From Bradyrhizobium tropiciagri (GTDB lineage: Bacteria; Pseudomonadota; Alphaproteobacteria; Rhizobiales; Xanthobacteraceae), in assembly GCF_001189845.1 (NCBI RefSeq), contig NZ_LFLZ01000070.1:1-45718 (forward strand): DNA of 45,718 nucleotides, in the 5' to 3' direction. The notes beneath the pieces are model-generated. The model ran no database searches and was not told the origin of the DNA. It was given only the letters and a program-made list of their open reading frames with translations. This document shows positions 1-6,653 of this stretch, in pieces. The position numbers and the translations under genes were made by a program. Numbering within the stretch: the first letter of the stretch is position 1; every line of letters starts with the position of its first letter.

Positions 1-120
1 GCTCGGCGATGCGAAGCATCGTCCGGAGCAATCCGGGTGAGGGTTCTCGCTCCCTCGATAGACCATAACCCCTCACCCGATTTGCTGCGCAAATGACCTC
101 TCCCAAGGGAGAGGTGAACC
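1..120. repeat. composite palindromic intergenic repeat (Bradyrhizobium-type)
   Basis: Four hairpins follow each other. CGATGC/GCATCG pairs at 7-12 and 16-21. CGGGTGAGGG (34-43) pairs with CCCTCACCCG (70-79). ATTTGC/GCAAAT pairs at 80-85 and 89-94. CCTCTCCC/GGGAGAGG pairs at 97-104 and 107-114. This mosaic resembles dispersed intergenic elements common in Bradyrhizobium genomes; that identification is from memory. It contains no coding potential. Confidence 0.6.
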
Positions 121-167
121 TTCGACGCCGTTCCAGCTAAACCTAATCTCATCAGGCTTTAGGCGTA

Positions 168-293
168 GTGGAAAAGACTTGGAGCACCGCCCCGCTTGTT
201 GACGCAGCGCTAACTGTGGCCCCTGCGCTGCCCACGAAGACGCCTCCGGATCGGCGTCGGAAGTTCGTGGTAATCGACGGCGTCAAATCTTAA
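168..293 (+). CDS. possible 41-aa small ORF
   Basis: A GTG-initiated frame ends in TAA at 291-293 and would encode a basic, Pro/Ala-rich peptide with the C-terminus FVVIDGVKS. A weak AGG lies four bases before the GTG. No signal peptide or membrane segment is visible and I do not recognise a family. It could be the tail of a degraded gene instead. Support is only an open frame with GC-rich third positions, so this is weak. Confidence 0.18.
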   Translation: MEKTWSTAPLVDAALTVAPALPTKTPPDRRRKFVVIDGVKS

Positions 294-324
294 GATAAGC
301 TCGCCTCAGTTGGCGGCTTTACCC

Positions 325-615
325 ATGAAAAAAACGCCTCTCATTCTGATGATTCTCAACGGTCTCGTATGGGGCGGTTTATCTTGGGTGGGCTGGAAAC
401 TCATGACGGCCAAAGAGGCGCAACATCTAGCCGGCTACCCAAACACGGACCAAATCGGTTACTTCTTTGCCGCCCCACTTTTGATGCTCACAGCATCTTT
501 GGTGCCTGTCGCTCTATTGGGGCAAACCAAATGGTCAACAATAGCCAACTGCTGGGGTTTCCTCACCCTGTTTGCTGTCCTTCCTTATTTAGTTCCGTAC
601 ACGGGCGGCGTCTAA
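325..615 (+). CDS. small two-to-three-helix membrane protein
   Basis: A 96-residue hydrophobic protein of unknown function. It begins MKKTPLILMILNGLVWGG and has membrane segments at roughly residues 4-24, 45-64 and 70-88, with a short polar loop between the first two. I chose the ATG at 325 because the lysines after it give the usual positive N-terminus; a TTG at 310 in the same frame would add five residues. Base composition is lower in GC than the neighbouring hydrolase gene, which suggests acquired DNA. No adjacent gene shares its direction closely enough to define an operon. Confidence 0.55.
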   Translation: MKKTPLILMILNGLVWGGLSWVGWKLMTAKEAQHLAGYPNTDQIGYFFAAPLLMLTASLVPVALLGQTKWSTIANCWGFLTLFAVLPYLVPYTGGV

Positions 616-620
616 GATTC

Positions 621-680
621 AGTGGCCTGTTTCGGCATAGCTAGTGGCCTATTTCGGCCAGTCCCCCCTTTTTCAAGGGG
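621..680. repeat. 16-base direct repeat pair and hairpin
   Basis: AGTGGCCTGTTTCGGC (621-636) recurs as AGTGGCCTATTTCGGC (643-658), 22 bases apart with one mismatch. Right after it CCCCTT (665-670) and AAGGGG (675-680) form a hairpin. Multiple short repeats of this kind occur at the ends of some IS21-type elements, so this may be an insertion-sequence relic. The hairpin lies about 50 bases past the small membrane-protein gene and could weakly terminate it. Confidence 0.35.
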
Positions 681-882
681 AGGCAGGAGCGTGCGCAGCC
701 CGGATCGCGGTAAGGTTGACCGGTTAGGTTAAGATCGGCTTCGCGTTGCCGTTTCGGCACCGGCCGCTACCGTGGACCGTGTCGCTCCCGCCGACCGGCG
801 AAGCCGCACTTCCCGGCCAGCAATACTGAAAAGCGGCACGGGACCGCCAGTTTTTGTCGCGTCCTGGCGGTCCCACCACTTT

Positions 883-1746
883 CTACCTCCAATTGATCCG
901 TTCGAAGAAGCCGGCGATCTCGGCCGCCGCGCGATCGGGGTCCTCGCGATGCGGGAAATGCCCGACATCGGGAAACATCTTCAGGTCCAGATTGGAGAAG
1001 GTCTCGCCCAGCCGGTCGGTCCATTCATAAGGAAACAGCGGGTCGTGCTCGGCCCAGCGGATGCAGGTCGGCACCGCGATCGGCGGCAGTGCAGGCGCTT
1101 CCCCTTGCATCATCTTGACGCGCCCCGCGTGTGAGGCGCGATAATGCGCAAAGCCGCCGGCGAGGTTGCCCGGCTTGAAGAAGTTGTCGGCGAAGTCCTC
1201 GATCACGTCGTCGAATGCGGTCTTGCGGTGCGTCCAGTTGTGCAGGAAATGGCCGATGTAGGTGCGGCAGCTGTCCCTGTTGGCGCCGACCAGCGCGGGC
1301 GCCATCTCCATCTGGTGGAACGACTGGTACCAGATGTGGTTCAGCCGGTCGGGCGCCGCCATCCGCGGCCCGATGCCGGGATAGACGAAATCGAAGAACA
1401 TCAGCCCGGCGATGCGCTCGGGCGCCTTGCGCGCCAGCGGCTGCATCACCGCGCCGCCGACGTCGTGGCCGACCACGCCGGCCTTGTCGATGCCGAGCGC
1501 ATCCAGCAGCGCCAGCATGTCGTCGGTATGCTGATCGGGGCCGTAAGGGCCTTGCGGCTTGTCGCTGTCGCCGAAGCCGCGCAGGTCGGGCGCGATCAGG
1601 GTGTAGCGGTCGGCGAGCCGCGCCATGACCGGCTTCCAGGTCAGCCAGAACTCCGGCCAGCCGTGCAACAGCAGCAGCGGCGGGCCGCTCCCGGTCCGCG
1701 CGACGTGGAACGCCGCGCCGTTGGCCCGAATCGTTGCATGATCCAT
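883..1746 (-). CDS. alpha/beta hydrolase, epoxide hydrolase-like
   Basis: A 287-residue cytosolic alpha/beta hydrolase. The oxyanion motif HGWPEFW is at about residue 28. The nucleophile elbow GHDVGG has Asp95 rather than Ser as nucleophile, a partner acid sits in AEHDPLFP, and the catalytic His is in DVGHFPHRE. Asp as nucleophile plus HGxP places it with epoxide hydrolases and haloalkane/fluoroacetate dehalogenase relatives, not esterases. Aromatic residues in the cap (HIWYQSFHQ) could supply the epoxide-polarising tyrosine. AGGAG lies directly upstream of the ATG. The substrate cannot be read from sequence and no neighbouring catabolic gene points to one. Confidence 0.85.
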   Translation of the reverse strand: MDHATIRANGAAFHVARTGSGPPLLLLHGWPEFWLTWKPVMARLADRYTLIAPDLRGFGDSDKPQGPYGPDQHTDDMLALLDALGIDKAGVVGHDVGGAVMQPLARKAPERIAGLMFFDFVYPGIGPRMAAPDRLNHIWYQSFHQMEMAPALVGANRDSCRTYIGHFLHNWTHRKTAFDDVIEDFADNFFKPGNLAGGFAHYRASHAGRVKMMQGEAPALPPIAVPTCIRWAEHDPLFPYEWTDRLGETFSNLDLKMFPDVGHFPHREDPDRAAAEIAGFFERINWR

Positions 1747-1866
1747 GGTCCGCTCCTGCCTGCTTTGGCTAACGCATGCGCTGACCGAACCCGCAGTGTC
1801 CCGCTAGCGCCTTGTTTCCGCGTACTTTCTCACGTCGGCCCGGTGTTTCGGTGGTACGAGGCGCCA

Positions 1867-1964
1867 GATCATGATGCGTTTCCACGGAATCGCATCATGA
1901 TCTCATCTCCTTGTTTGAGCATGATCTTTCGGAAAACCGGTTTCCACTTTTCCGGATCATGCTC
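1867..1964. repeat. two palindromic repeat elements
   Basis: The first element, 1867-1902, has 12-base arms GATCATGATGCG and CGCATCATGATC around an inner TTCC/GGAA. The second, 1917-1964, has arms GAGCATGATC and GATCATGCTC, with an inner CGGAAAA/TTTTCCG pair. Both share the GATCATG core. They look like the dispersed intergenic palindromes of Bradyrhizobiaceae. They fill the gap between the hydrolase gene (minus strand) and the tRNA. No gene is present here. Confidence 0.65.
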
Positions 1965-2059
1965 TAGTGACGGAAATATTATTGCAGCGCCTTGTCTGTC
2001 CCGCCAACCTCGCCTAGAACACGCCCCGACCGCGGGTGGCGCAAATCACCCGGGCCACT

Positions 2060-2149
2060 GGAGAGGTGGCAGAGTGGTTGAATGCACCGCACTCGAAATG
2101 CGGCATAGGTGCAAGCCTATCGGGGGTTCGAATCCCTCCCTCTCCGCCA
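2060..2149 (+). tRNA. tRNA-Ser(CGA)
   Basis: The acceptor stem GGAGAGG (2060-2066) pairs with CCTCTCC (2139-2145), followed by G and an encoded CCA (2147-2149). The anticodon stem CCGCA/TGCGG encloses the loop CTCGAAA, anticodon CGA at 2094-2096, reading UCG. The T-arm carries TTCGAAT. A long variable arm (about 2104-2120) marks a class II tRNA, as expected for serine. The antisense strand yields a well-known spurious reading frame and should not be annotated as protein. Confidence 0.97.
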
Positions 2150-2203
2150 CTCGCCAACTGTCCAGCCCGGACACATAGGTAACGGAACGTACCTAAGACA
2201 TGG

Positions 2204-2625
2204 GTGACAATCTCGCCCCGATCGGCCGGCATGGGCGGACCGTTCGAGGCCCGCGCGGCATGGGGGATGTTTTGCCACGACCTGGCGTGCTGGCTCCTGT
2301 TCGGCCATGGCGCGCTGATGATCGAGCTCACGGTGTCGAAGCAGTGCATCGGCCAGGTCGGCATCAACCACGGGGCCGCTGTTTCCGGAGCAGGAGCTCG
2401 GCTGGCTGCTTATGACGGGCATGAGGGACACGGCTACGCCACCGAGGCGGCGCGTGCATTGCGCGACTGGCCTTTGCGACGCTAAAGCTGCCGACGCGGG
2501 TCAGCTACGTGGCGCCTGACAATGCGATGTCGGCCGCGGTGGCGAAACGGTTGGGCGGCGTGCCCAATCCGTCGGTGCCGAGGGAAGATCCCGACGATCT
2601 CGTCTATCGCTATCGGGCGCGCTGA
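2204..2625 (+). pseudogene. GNAT-family N-acetyltransferase remnant
   Basis: The C-terminal half of a RimJ/RimL-type acetyltransferase is recognisable across shifted frames. FCHDLACWLLFGHGALMIEL and CIGQVGINHG read in one frame. FPEQELGWLL reads in the next, after one extra G in a GGGG run near 2372. YDGHEGHGYATEAARALRDW reads in the first frame again, and ATLKLPTRVSYVAPDN through DDLVYRYRAR in a third, after loss of a base near 2468. The acetyl-CoA loop (HEGHGYATEA) is intact, but the N-terminal third is missing. The deleted 5' end abuts an unexplained stretch (about 2160-2203) just past the tRNA that may be an insertion-sequence end. Confidence 0.75.
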
Positions 2626-2629
2626 ACGG

Positions 2630-2781
2630 TCAGTTTCGCCATCCCGTCACGTCAGGCACGTTCTGCAACTTGTCGGGATTGTGGGTCACATAAACAGCAA
2701 CGATCCACTCGCCTTCGACCTGCAAGGCGGTCGCTTGGACAAGGTCGTCCTCGATGGTGATGAAGCCGTGCGAGAAAACTA
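2630..2781 (-). pseudogene. C-terminal fragment of an ECF41-type sigma factor
   Basis: On the minus strand an open stretch of about 49 codons ends in TGA (2630-2632). It reads IVFSHGFITIEDDLVQATAL, then a segment ending in VAVYVTHNPDKLQNV. This matches the SnoaL-like tail of ECF41 (SigJ-type) sigma factors, which usually ends in the NPDKL motif. The sigma-2 and sigma-4 regions are absent: the fragment stops where the next gene's stop codon begins. It is therefore debris left by deletion or insertion, not a functional sigma factor. The family assignment is from memory of the motif. Confidence 0.6.
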
Positions 2782-3486
2782 TTGATCCGAAGCAGCCAAC
2801 TGCGCCGTTTGGCGTCCGCCGTTCAACTCTCTCAACTGGTTCACGTATTCCTCAGGCTTCAACAAGTGGAATGGAGCCTTCAGACCCATGAAGTTAGCTA
2901 TGCGACCAATAAAGGCCGTGCAATTGGTCGTTTCCGCATTCCAAACAGGCGAGGTCGCCTGGAGGTGCTTGATGTACGCGAAAACCTTCTTCGCGTCGGC
3001 CTCGCTCAAGTACACGCGATAGCTGGCCGTTAAATACTGCTCGTCAAGGTCACCGTAGCTCGCTCCGGTCTCGGAGGGCACCCAGGTAAGATGTCCCAGC
3101 ACATAAGGCAGGACATCGCCCGCCGGGTGCAGCCCCGCAACTTCGACCTGCTTCTCGCTTGTCTTGCCGTACCAAACAAACGCATGCCCATAAGAAGCCG
3201 CCGTGCGGGCACGAAAGTCGACGTAGTACGGCCCTTTGGCCGAGGACCTTCGAACCGGCTTCGCGGCTGCTCCCGAAGCGGGACCGTTTGAACCCGTGAC
3301 GGCCGTTGCCACAACCGATCTCGTCGACGGCTTACGCGGCTTGTCCTGCTGCTGCGGCGCTTGATCCGTTTGCGCAGCCAATTGCTGCGCATTGCCGATG
3401 CCGGCTCCCAAAGTCACGGAAGCCACGACGACACCAATTCCGGCAAGCAGCCGCAAGCCGCCCCGTTTCCGCTTGGATTCTGGCAC
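2779..3486 (-). CDS. exported protein, possible permuted papain-like fold
   Basis: A 235-residue protein of unknown function starting at a GTG preceded by GAGGG eight bases away; an upstream ATG at 3519 has no such site. Residues 10-33 form a basic-hydrophobic signal or anchor, followed by a Gln/Pro/Ala-rich linker to about residue 85. The globular part contains YGHAFVWYG (His101) and TNCTAFIGRIANFMGL (Cys189). A His before an Asn-Cys motif is the order seen in circularly permuted NlpC/P60-type and LRAT-like thiol hydrolases. That relation is inferred from motif order only. The protein is likely periplasmic or membrane-anchored. Its stop codon touches the sigma-factor fragment downstream. Confidence 0.7.
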   Translation of the reverse strand: MPESKRKRGGLRLLAGIGVVVASVTLGAGIGNAQQLAAQTDQAPQQQDKPRKPSTRSVVATAVTGSNGPASGAAAKPVRRSSAKGPYYVDFRARTAASYGHAFVWYGKTSEKQVEVAGLHPAGDVLPYVLGHLTWVPSETGASYGDLDEQYLTASYRVYLSEADAKKVFAYIKHLQATSPVWNAETTNCTAFIGRIANFMGLKAPFHLLKPEEYVNQLRELNGGRQTAQLAASDQ

Positions 3487-3569
3487 GTTCAAGCCCTCAC
3501 AAGGGAAGCCAAATCTCAAGCAGCGCCTTCAGCAAAGCTGAAGGGTGCACTGCTTGAGCGATCCTCGAG

Positions 3570-3770
3570 CTAACCCTTCGTTACGATCGGGGCAGGAGCT
3601 TTTCCAACCGGGTACTTGCCGACCGGGTACTTGCCAACCGGATACTTGCCGATCGGCATCTTGCCAACCGGAGCCGTTTCCGTAACCGGCTGCGGATGAG
3701 GGAGGTCTGCCGCGCTGGCAGCAGCCACGAAACCGAACGTCGCAACTCCAGCAACCAAGAACTTCAACAT
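3570..3770 (-). CDS. secreted 66-aa PVGKY-repeat peptide
   Basis: A small protein with a clear signal peptide (MLKFLVAGVATFGFVAAASA, cleavage after ASA). The mature part is about 45 residues and contains five consecutive pentads at residues 34-58: PVGKM, PIGKY, PVGKY, PVGKY, PVGKA. The DNA repeats with a 15-base period, with silent differences between copies, so the array is not a very recent slippage product. The mature peptide is basic and proline-rich, without cysteines. GGAG lies eight bases before the ATG. Function is unknown. A periplasmic or cell-wall-binding role would suit a Lys/Pro repeat, but that is a guess. Confidence 0.7.
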   Translation of the reverse strand: MLKFLVAGVATFGFVAAASAADLPHPQPVTETAPVGKMPIGKYPVGKYPVGKYPVGKAPAPIVTKG

Positions 3771-3961
3771 CGTGATCTCCGAGATGGGTAGCGTGAAACA
3801 TGAACAGCTTACCCTCTAACGGCTACGGCGTAATTAACGCTCTCGCAAAGCTGGCGCTTGCGCGGTCGTTTCCTTGCCGAGTGTGGCAAAAACGGCACGG
3901 GGTTTTTGGTTTGCGTGAGTATCCGGACGTGAGTTCGGCGAGACCAGTCTTGTAAGCCGGC

Positions 3962-4546
3962 TTAGAACAGCTTCGGCAAAAGGCGTCCGGTCCGGGCCAT
4001 GTACTCGCGATACTCGTCCCCGAAGGCTTCCAGCATCATCTGCTCTTCTCTGGCAATCCGCCCGAAGAACAAGATTCCGAATCCGATCAGGCCAGCGAAT
4101 CCAGCCACCCAGTTCGGCAGGAGCAATGCTTGAGCAACAGCCCAAAGCCAGAATGCGGTATACATAGGATGACGAATTCTCCGATAAACACCGTCTGTGA
4201 TCAGGCGATGATTTTCCCGCACGTCGAGACTTACGGACCAATTCCGACCCAGAGCTCGATGGGTCAACCGGAACATGACCAGCGCCAAAACGGCGACGAA
4301 ACCACCCAGCCAGGCTTGAGCCGGCCGGAAGGAGTATGCTGCGAAATGAGGCAGGGCCGTTGCGATATAGATGAGCGGCACAATGCCAAGACCCGTGAGC
4401 GATATCAGCAGCAGGGTGTTTTCGCGCCTACCTCGGCCGGTCCTTGCGACTTTTTCACGGCGAGAACGACGCGCGTATCTGTAGCGGATGAGGTACCAAC
4501 CGACCGCCATCATCACGAACACGAACTTGGCAATACCGGGTGTCAT
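3962..4546 (-). CDS. isoprenylcysteine methyltransferase-like membrane protein
   Basis: A 194-residue integral membrane protein of the ICMT/PEMT-like methyltransferase family. Membrane segments lie at about residues 5-20, 45-65, 77-94 and 128-160. The conserved C-terminal signature is present as LITDGVYRRIRHPMYTAF followed by REEQMMLEAFGDEYREYMARTGRLLP, which binds S-adenosylmethionine in this family. Bacterial members have varied or unknown substrates, often lipids or small molecules. The start ATG overlaps the stop of an upstream open stretch by four bases (ATGA), suggesting translational coupling with a gene now broken or unrecognised. Confidence 0.82.
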   Translation of the reverse strand: MTPGIAKFVFVMMAVGWYLIRYRYARRSRREKVARTGRGRRENTLLLISLTGLGIVPLIYIATALPHFAAYSFRPAQAWLGGFVAVLALVMFRLTHRALGRNWSVSLDVRENHRLITDGVYRRIRHPMYTAFWLWAVAQALLLPNWVAGFAGLIGFGILFFGRIAREEQMMLEAFGDEYREYMARTGRLLPKLF

Positions 4547-4767
4547 CGTAGACCACGCGCGTGTTTCGCTGGCGCGCCATCTTTGCCGATCATCGAAAGG
4601 GTACCATCCTTGGCGAGCGTCTGAGATCTGACAAAAACAGGTCCACAGACCGGCATGAGGTAATCATACAGGGCCTGCGGGTCGTTTCCACCGATTAGTT
4701 GGCAGTCCGACAGGTGGATCCAGGGCGGATGCGTTGCCGGGTTCGCTCCTTTGAGACGGTCGGACCG
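4543..4767 (-). pseudogene. coding-like fragment coupled to the ICMT gene
   Basis: A minus-strand frame is open from 4767 to a TGA at 4543-4545 that overlaps the methyltransferase start as ATGA. It reads PPWIHLSDCQLIGGNDPQAL and then YDYLMPVCGPVFVRSQTLAK. The residue usage looks protein-like, but there is no standard start before an internal ATG at 4656, and a TAA blocks the frame at 4768-4770. It may be the 3' end of a gene whose 5' part is frameshifted or deleted. I do not recognise the family. The rest of the gap up to 4910 shows nothing I can support. Confidence 0.35.
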
Positions 4768-4910
4768 TTATGATCGCATTCAGCTGTCTCAAATGGCAGC
4801 CGTTGAGAAGAGCATCGACGGAGGCATTCTTGTGGGTTCCCGTGTCCGGCCAATGGTCTGCGACCGAGGGAACTGCCAACGCCACACCGGTCGGCATGGC
4901 AAAGCTCTTT

Positions 4911-5450
4911 CTATCTCGCGCGCGGCGAAGCCACGGTGGCTCTCCGATCTATCTCCAACACTCGCGGGAGCAACTGCGACGCTATGAAGGCATGCCCGGC
5001 ATCCGTGAGGTGAATGAGGTCGAAAGCGTAATACTGCGCAGGAATCTCTTCGTCGTACAAAATGACTTTGATGGCGCGATCACGGAGCCGCCGCTCCATC
5101 GCAGCGATGTTGGCCGCCCGCTGCTCCTTCGTGACAAGGAAGCGCCTGTCGTTGCCTCCAGGCTGCAAGATTACGATGTCGGTTCCCTTTGGCACGTCGC
5201 TATCAATGCGCTTGAGCATGCCGGCGGTGGTGTCAAAGGGAACTCCGGCATTGGCGACGCTCGCGTTGACGCCCTTTTCTCTCAGCAGGGCTTCCAGCTT
5301 GGCCGGGTAAGCGCCTTGCTTCCCAACGTACCAGCCCTGGGTGTTGCTTGCGCCGACCGCCACGATATGAATCGGCTTTGCGATGGCTGCGCCCACGGTC
5401 GCCACGCAATACATGGCGATGGCGACTGAAAGTTTTCCAAATGGCGTCAC
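4911..5450 (-). CDS. exported SGNH/GDSL-family hydrolase
   Basis: A 179-residue hydrolase of the SGNH superfamily, probably periplasmic. Start is the GTG at 5450, eight bases after GGAGAGG; the upstream ATG at 5498 lacks a site. A signal peptide covers residues 1-24 (SVAIAMYCVATVGAAIA). Block I is GASN (Ser35 nucleophile, with Ala where many members have Asp). Block III is GGND (about 98-101). Block V is DLIHL (Asp144, His147). These give the full catalytic set. The family includes TesA-like lysophospholipases, thioesterases and acyl-sugar esterases; the substrate here is unknown. It lies in a run of minus-strand envelope genes. Confidence 0.85.
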   Translation of the reverse strand: MTPFGKLSVAIAMYCVATVGAAIAKPIHIVAVGASNTQGWYVGKQGAYPAKLEALLREKGVNASVANAGVPFDTTAGMLKRIDSDVPKGTDIVILQPGGNDRRFLVTKEQRAANIAAMERRLRDRAIKVILYDEEIPAQYYAFDLIHLTDAGHAFIASQLLPRVLEIDRRATVASPRAR

Positions 5451-5576
5451 TGACTGCCTCTCCCCGCTTGAAGTGCTAAAGAAAAACAACGCCGACACCG
5501 GGCTCCTGCAGGGACCGAATTTAAAGCCTCACATTTTGCGTCAACACCAACTTCAAACTGTCTTTTGGGCGGTATG

Positions 5577-6290
5577 CTAAGAGTTCGTCGAAGGTTGGGC
5601 TGCTGGTGAAACCAGGTTCGAGGGACCCGGATGTCTTCGTGGGCGCGCGACAGCCGATCCGATTGCCCTTATCTTTCGTATAACCATGCTATGCAACGCC
5701 GCGTCTTTATCGATGTTGAAGTGAGTGATGTTTACATCACGAACATAAAAGTTCGTCAGCTCGCCGCGGAAGCCGGGTCCGCGACTTATTCTAACGCTTT
5801 CATTTTTGTACAGATTCAGAACGCGCCCTACATTGGCCGATGCCATATGCGACGACGTTCCGTCGAATGGAACAACTAAAGCAACCGGCACGCCCATTTG
5901 GCCAAGGTACCCTGCCATGGACATCACGGCATCTGCACCAAGGGAGTGTCCCACCAGTATGATAGGCCCGCGCTGGCCGGCTCTATATTTCACGATGATG
6001 TCGTCGGCGACGCTTCTCCATTGGGTGTGATTTGCGACAGCCGCGGCAACGCCAGCCGCTTGCAGCTGAGCGGCAAGGTCGTCCATGCCCAAAGAAAAGA
6101 CGTTCAATAGCCCGCGGAATAAATAAACGTGCGCCGCATAGGACTGCAGTCGAGCGGGCGAATTTGTCGATCTAAGCGCCACCGCCGTTCCGGGCCTCGC
6201 TTGAGCCCCGTTGTTTGAAAGCAAGCTGCTTGCAAAAAGAACCGTTAAGCCGGCGCACACGAGCGCCGCGCTGTAACGCAATCTCTCCAT
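5577..6290 (-). CDS. exported alpha/beta hydrolase, lipase-like
   Basis: A 237-residue protein with an N-terminal signal segment (RYSAALVCAGLTVLFASSLL) and a lipase-type nucleophile elbow GHSLG (Ser near residue 116). A VVPFDGTS segment follows, and a late NITHF/ALHSM region could supply the catalytic His. The domain start YAAHVYLFRGLLNVFSLGMD resembles proteins of unknown function with a lipase fold found in rhizobia. ATG at 6290 is preferred because MERLRY gives a normal basic N-terminus; ATG 6308 is also in frame. The substrate is unknown. It is divergent from another GHSLG protein, which suggests a shared theme but not a proven pathway. Confidence 0.78.
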   Translation of the reverse strand: MERLRYSAALVCAGLTVLFASSLLSNNGAQARPGTAVALRSTNSPARLQSYAAHVYLFRGLLNVFSLGMDDLAAQLQAAGVAAAVANHTQWRSVADDIIVKYRAGQRGPIILVGHSLGADAVMSMAGYLGQMGVPVALVVPFDGTSSHMASANVGRVLNLYKNESVRISRGPGFRGELTNFYVRDVNITHFNIDKDAALHSMVIRKIRAIGSAVARPRRHPGPSNLVSPAAQPSTNS

Positions 6291-6653
6291 TGTCAGAATC
6301 CTCGCCACCTCAGGTCGAGCCGCATTAAATCAGAGTTACGAATCGTGACAATCATGAACGGTTTCGAAAACCGCGTTGAGGCGCGCAATTGGCTCACTGT
6401 CGCGGATCTGCCACACTGGCCATCAGGTCCTCCACGGTCAATGCTCCAATCATCCTGCACTATTTTGCTCGAAGCCAAACTCAACGAGTGCGACCCCGCG
6501 CACGAAGTGGTAATTTTATAGGCCGAGATCCGCATCATCCATGTCGGGTTCACCAAGGACTGCGGTTAACAAGGAGTGCCGCCAAAGTGTCCATGTATTT
6601 CCGTTTTACAGAATGAATGCCGGTCAATATCTTTACAGAATTCGAGTTGCTGG
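6291..6653. other. divergent intergenic region
   Basis: About 360 bases between two divergent GHSLG-hydrolase genes, clearly richer in AT than flanking core genes. It should hold both promoters. An AAGGAG near 6570 precedes only a seven-codon frame starting at 6591, so no gene is supported. No strong palindrome was seen. Confidence 0.3.

Noticed and set aside
2014..2431. Minus-strand proteins containing GGEGGIRTPDRLAPMPHFE-like text
   Set aside because: They are antisense of the tRNA-Ser gene, a frequent false annotation.
4664..4897. Minus-strand 77-residue frame between the SGNH and ICMT-like genes
   Set aside because: No ribosome site, no protein-like pattern, and it overlaps the better-supported coding stretch coupled to the ICMT-like gene.
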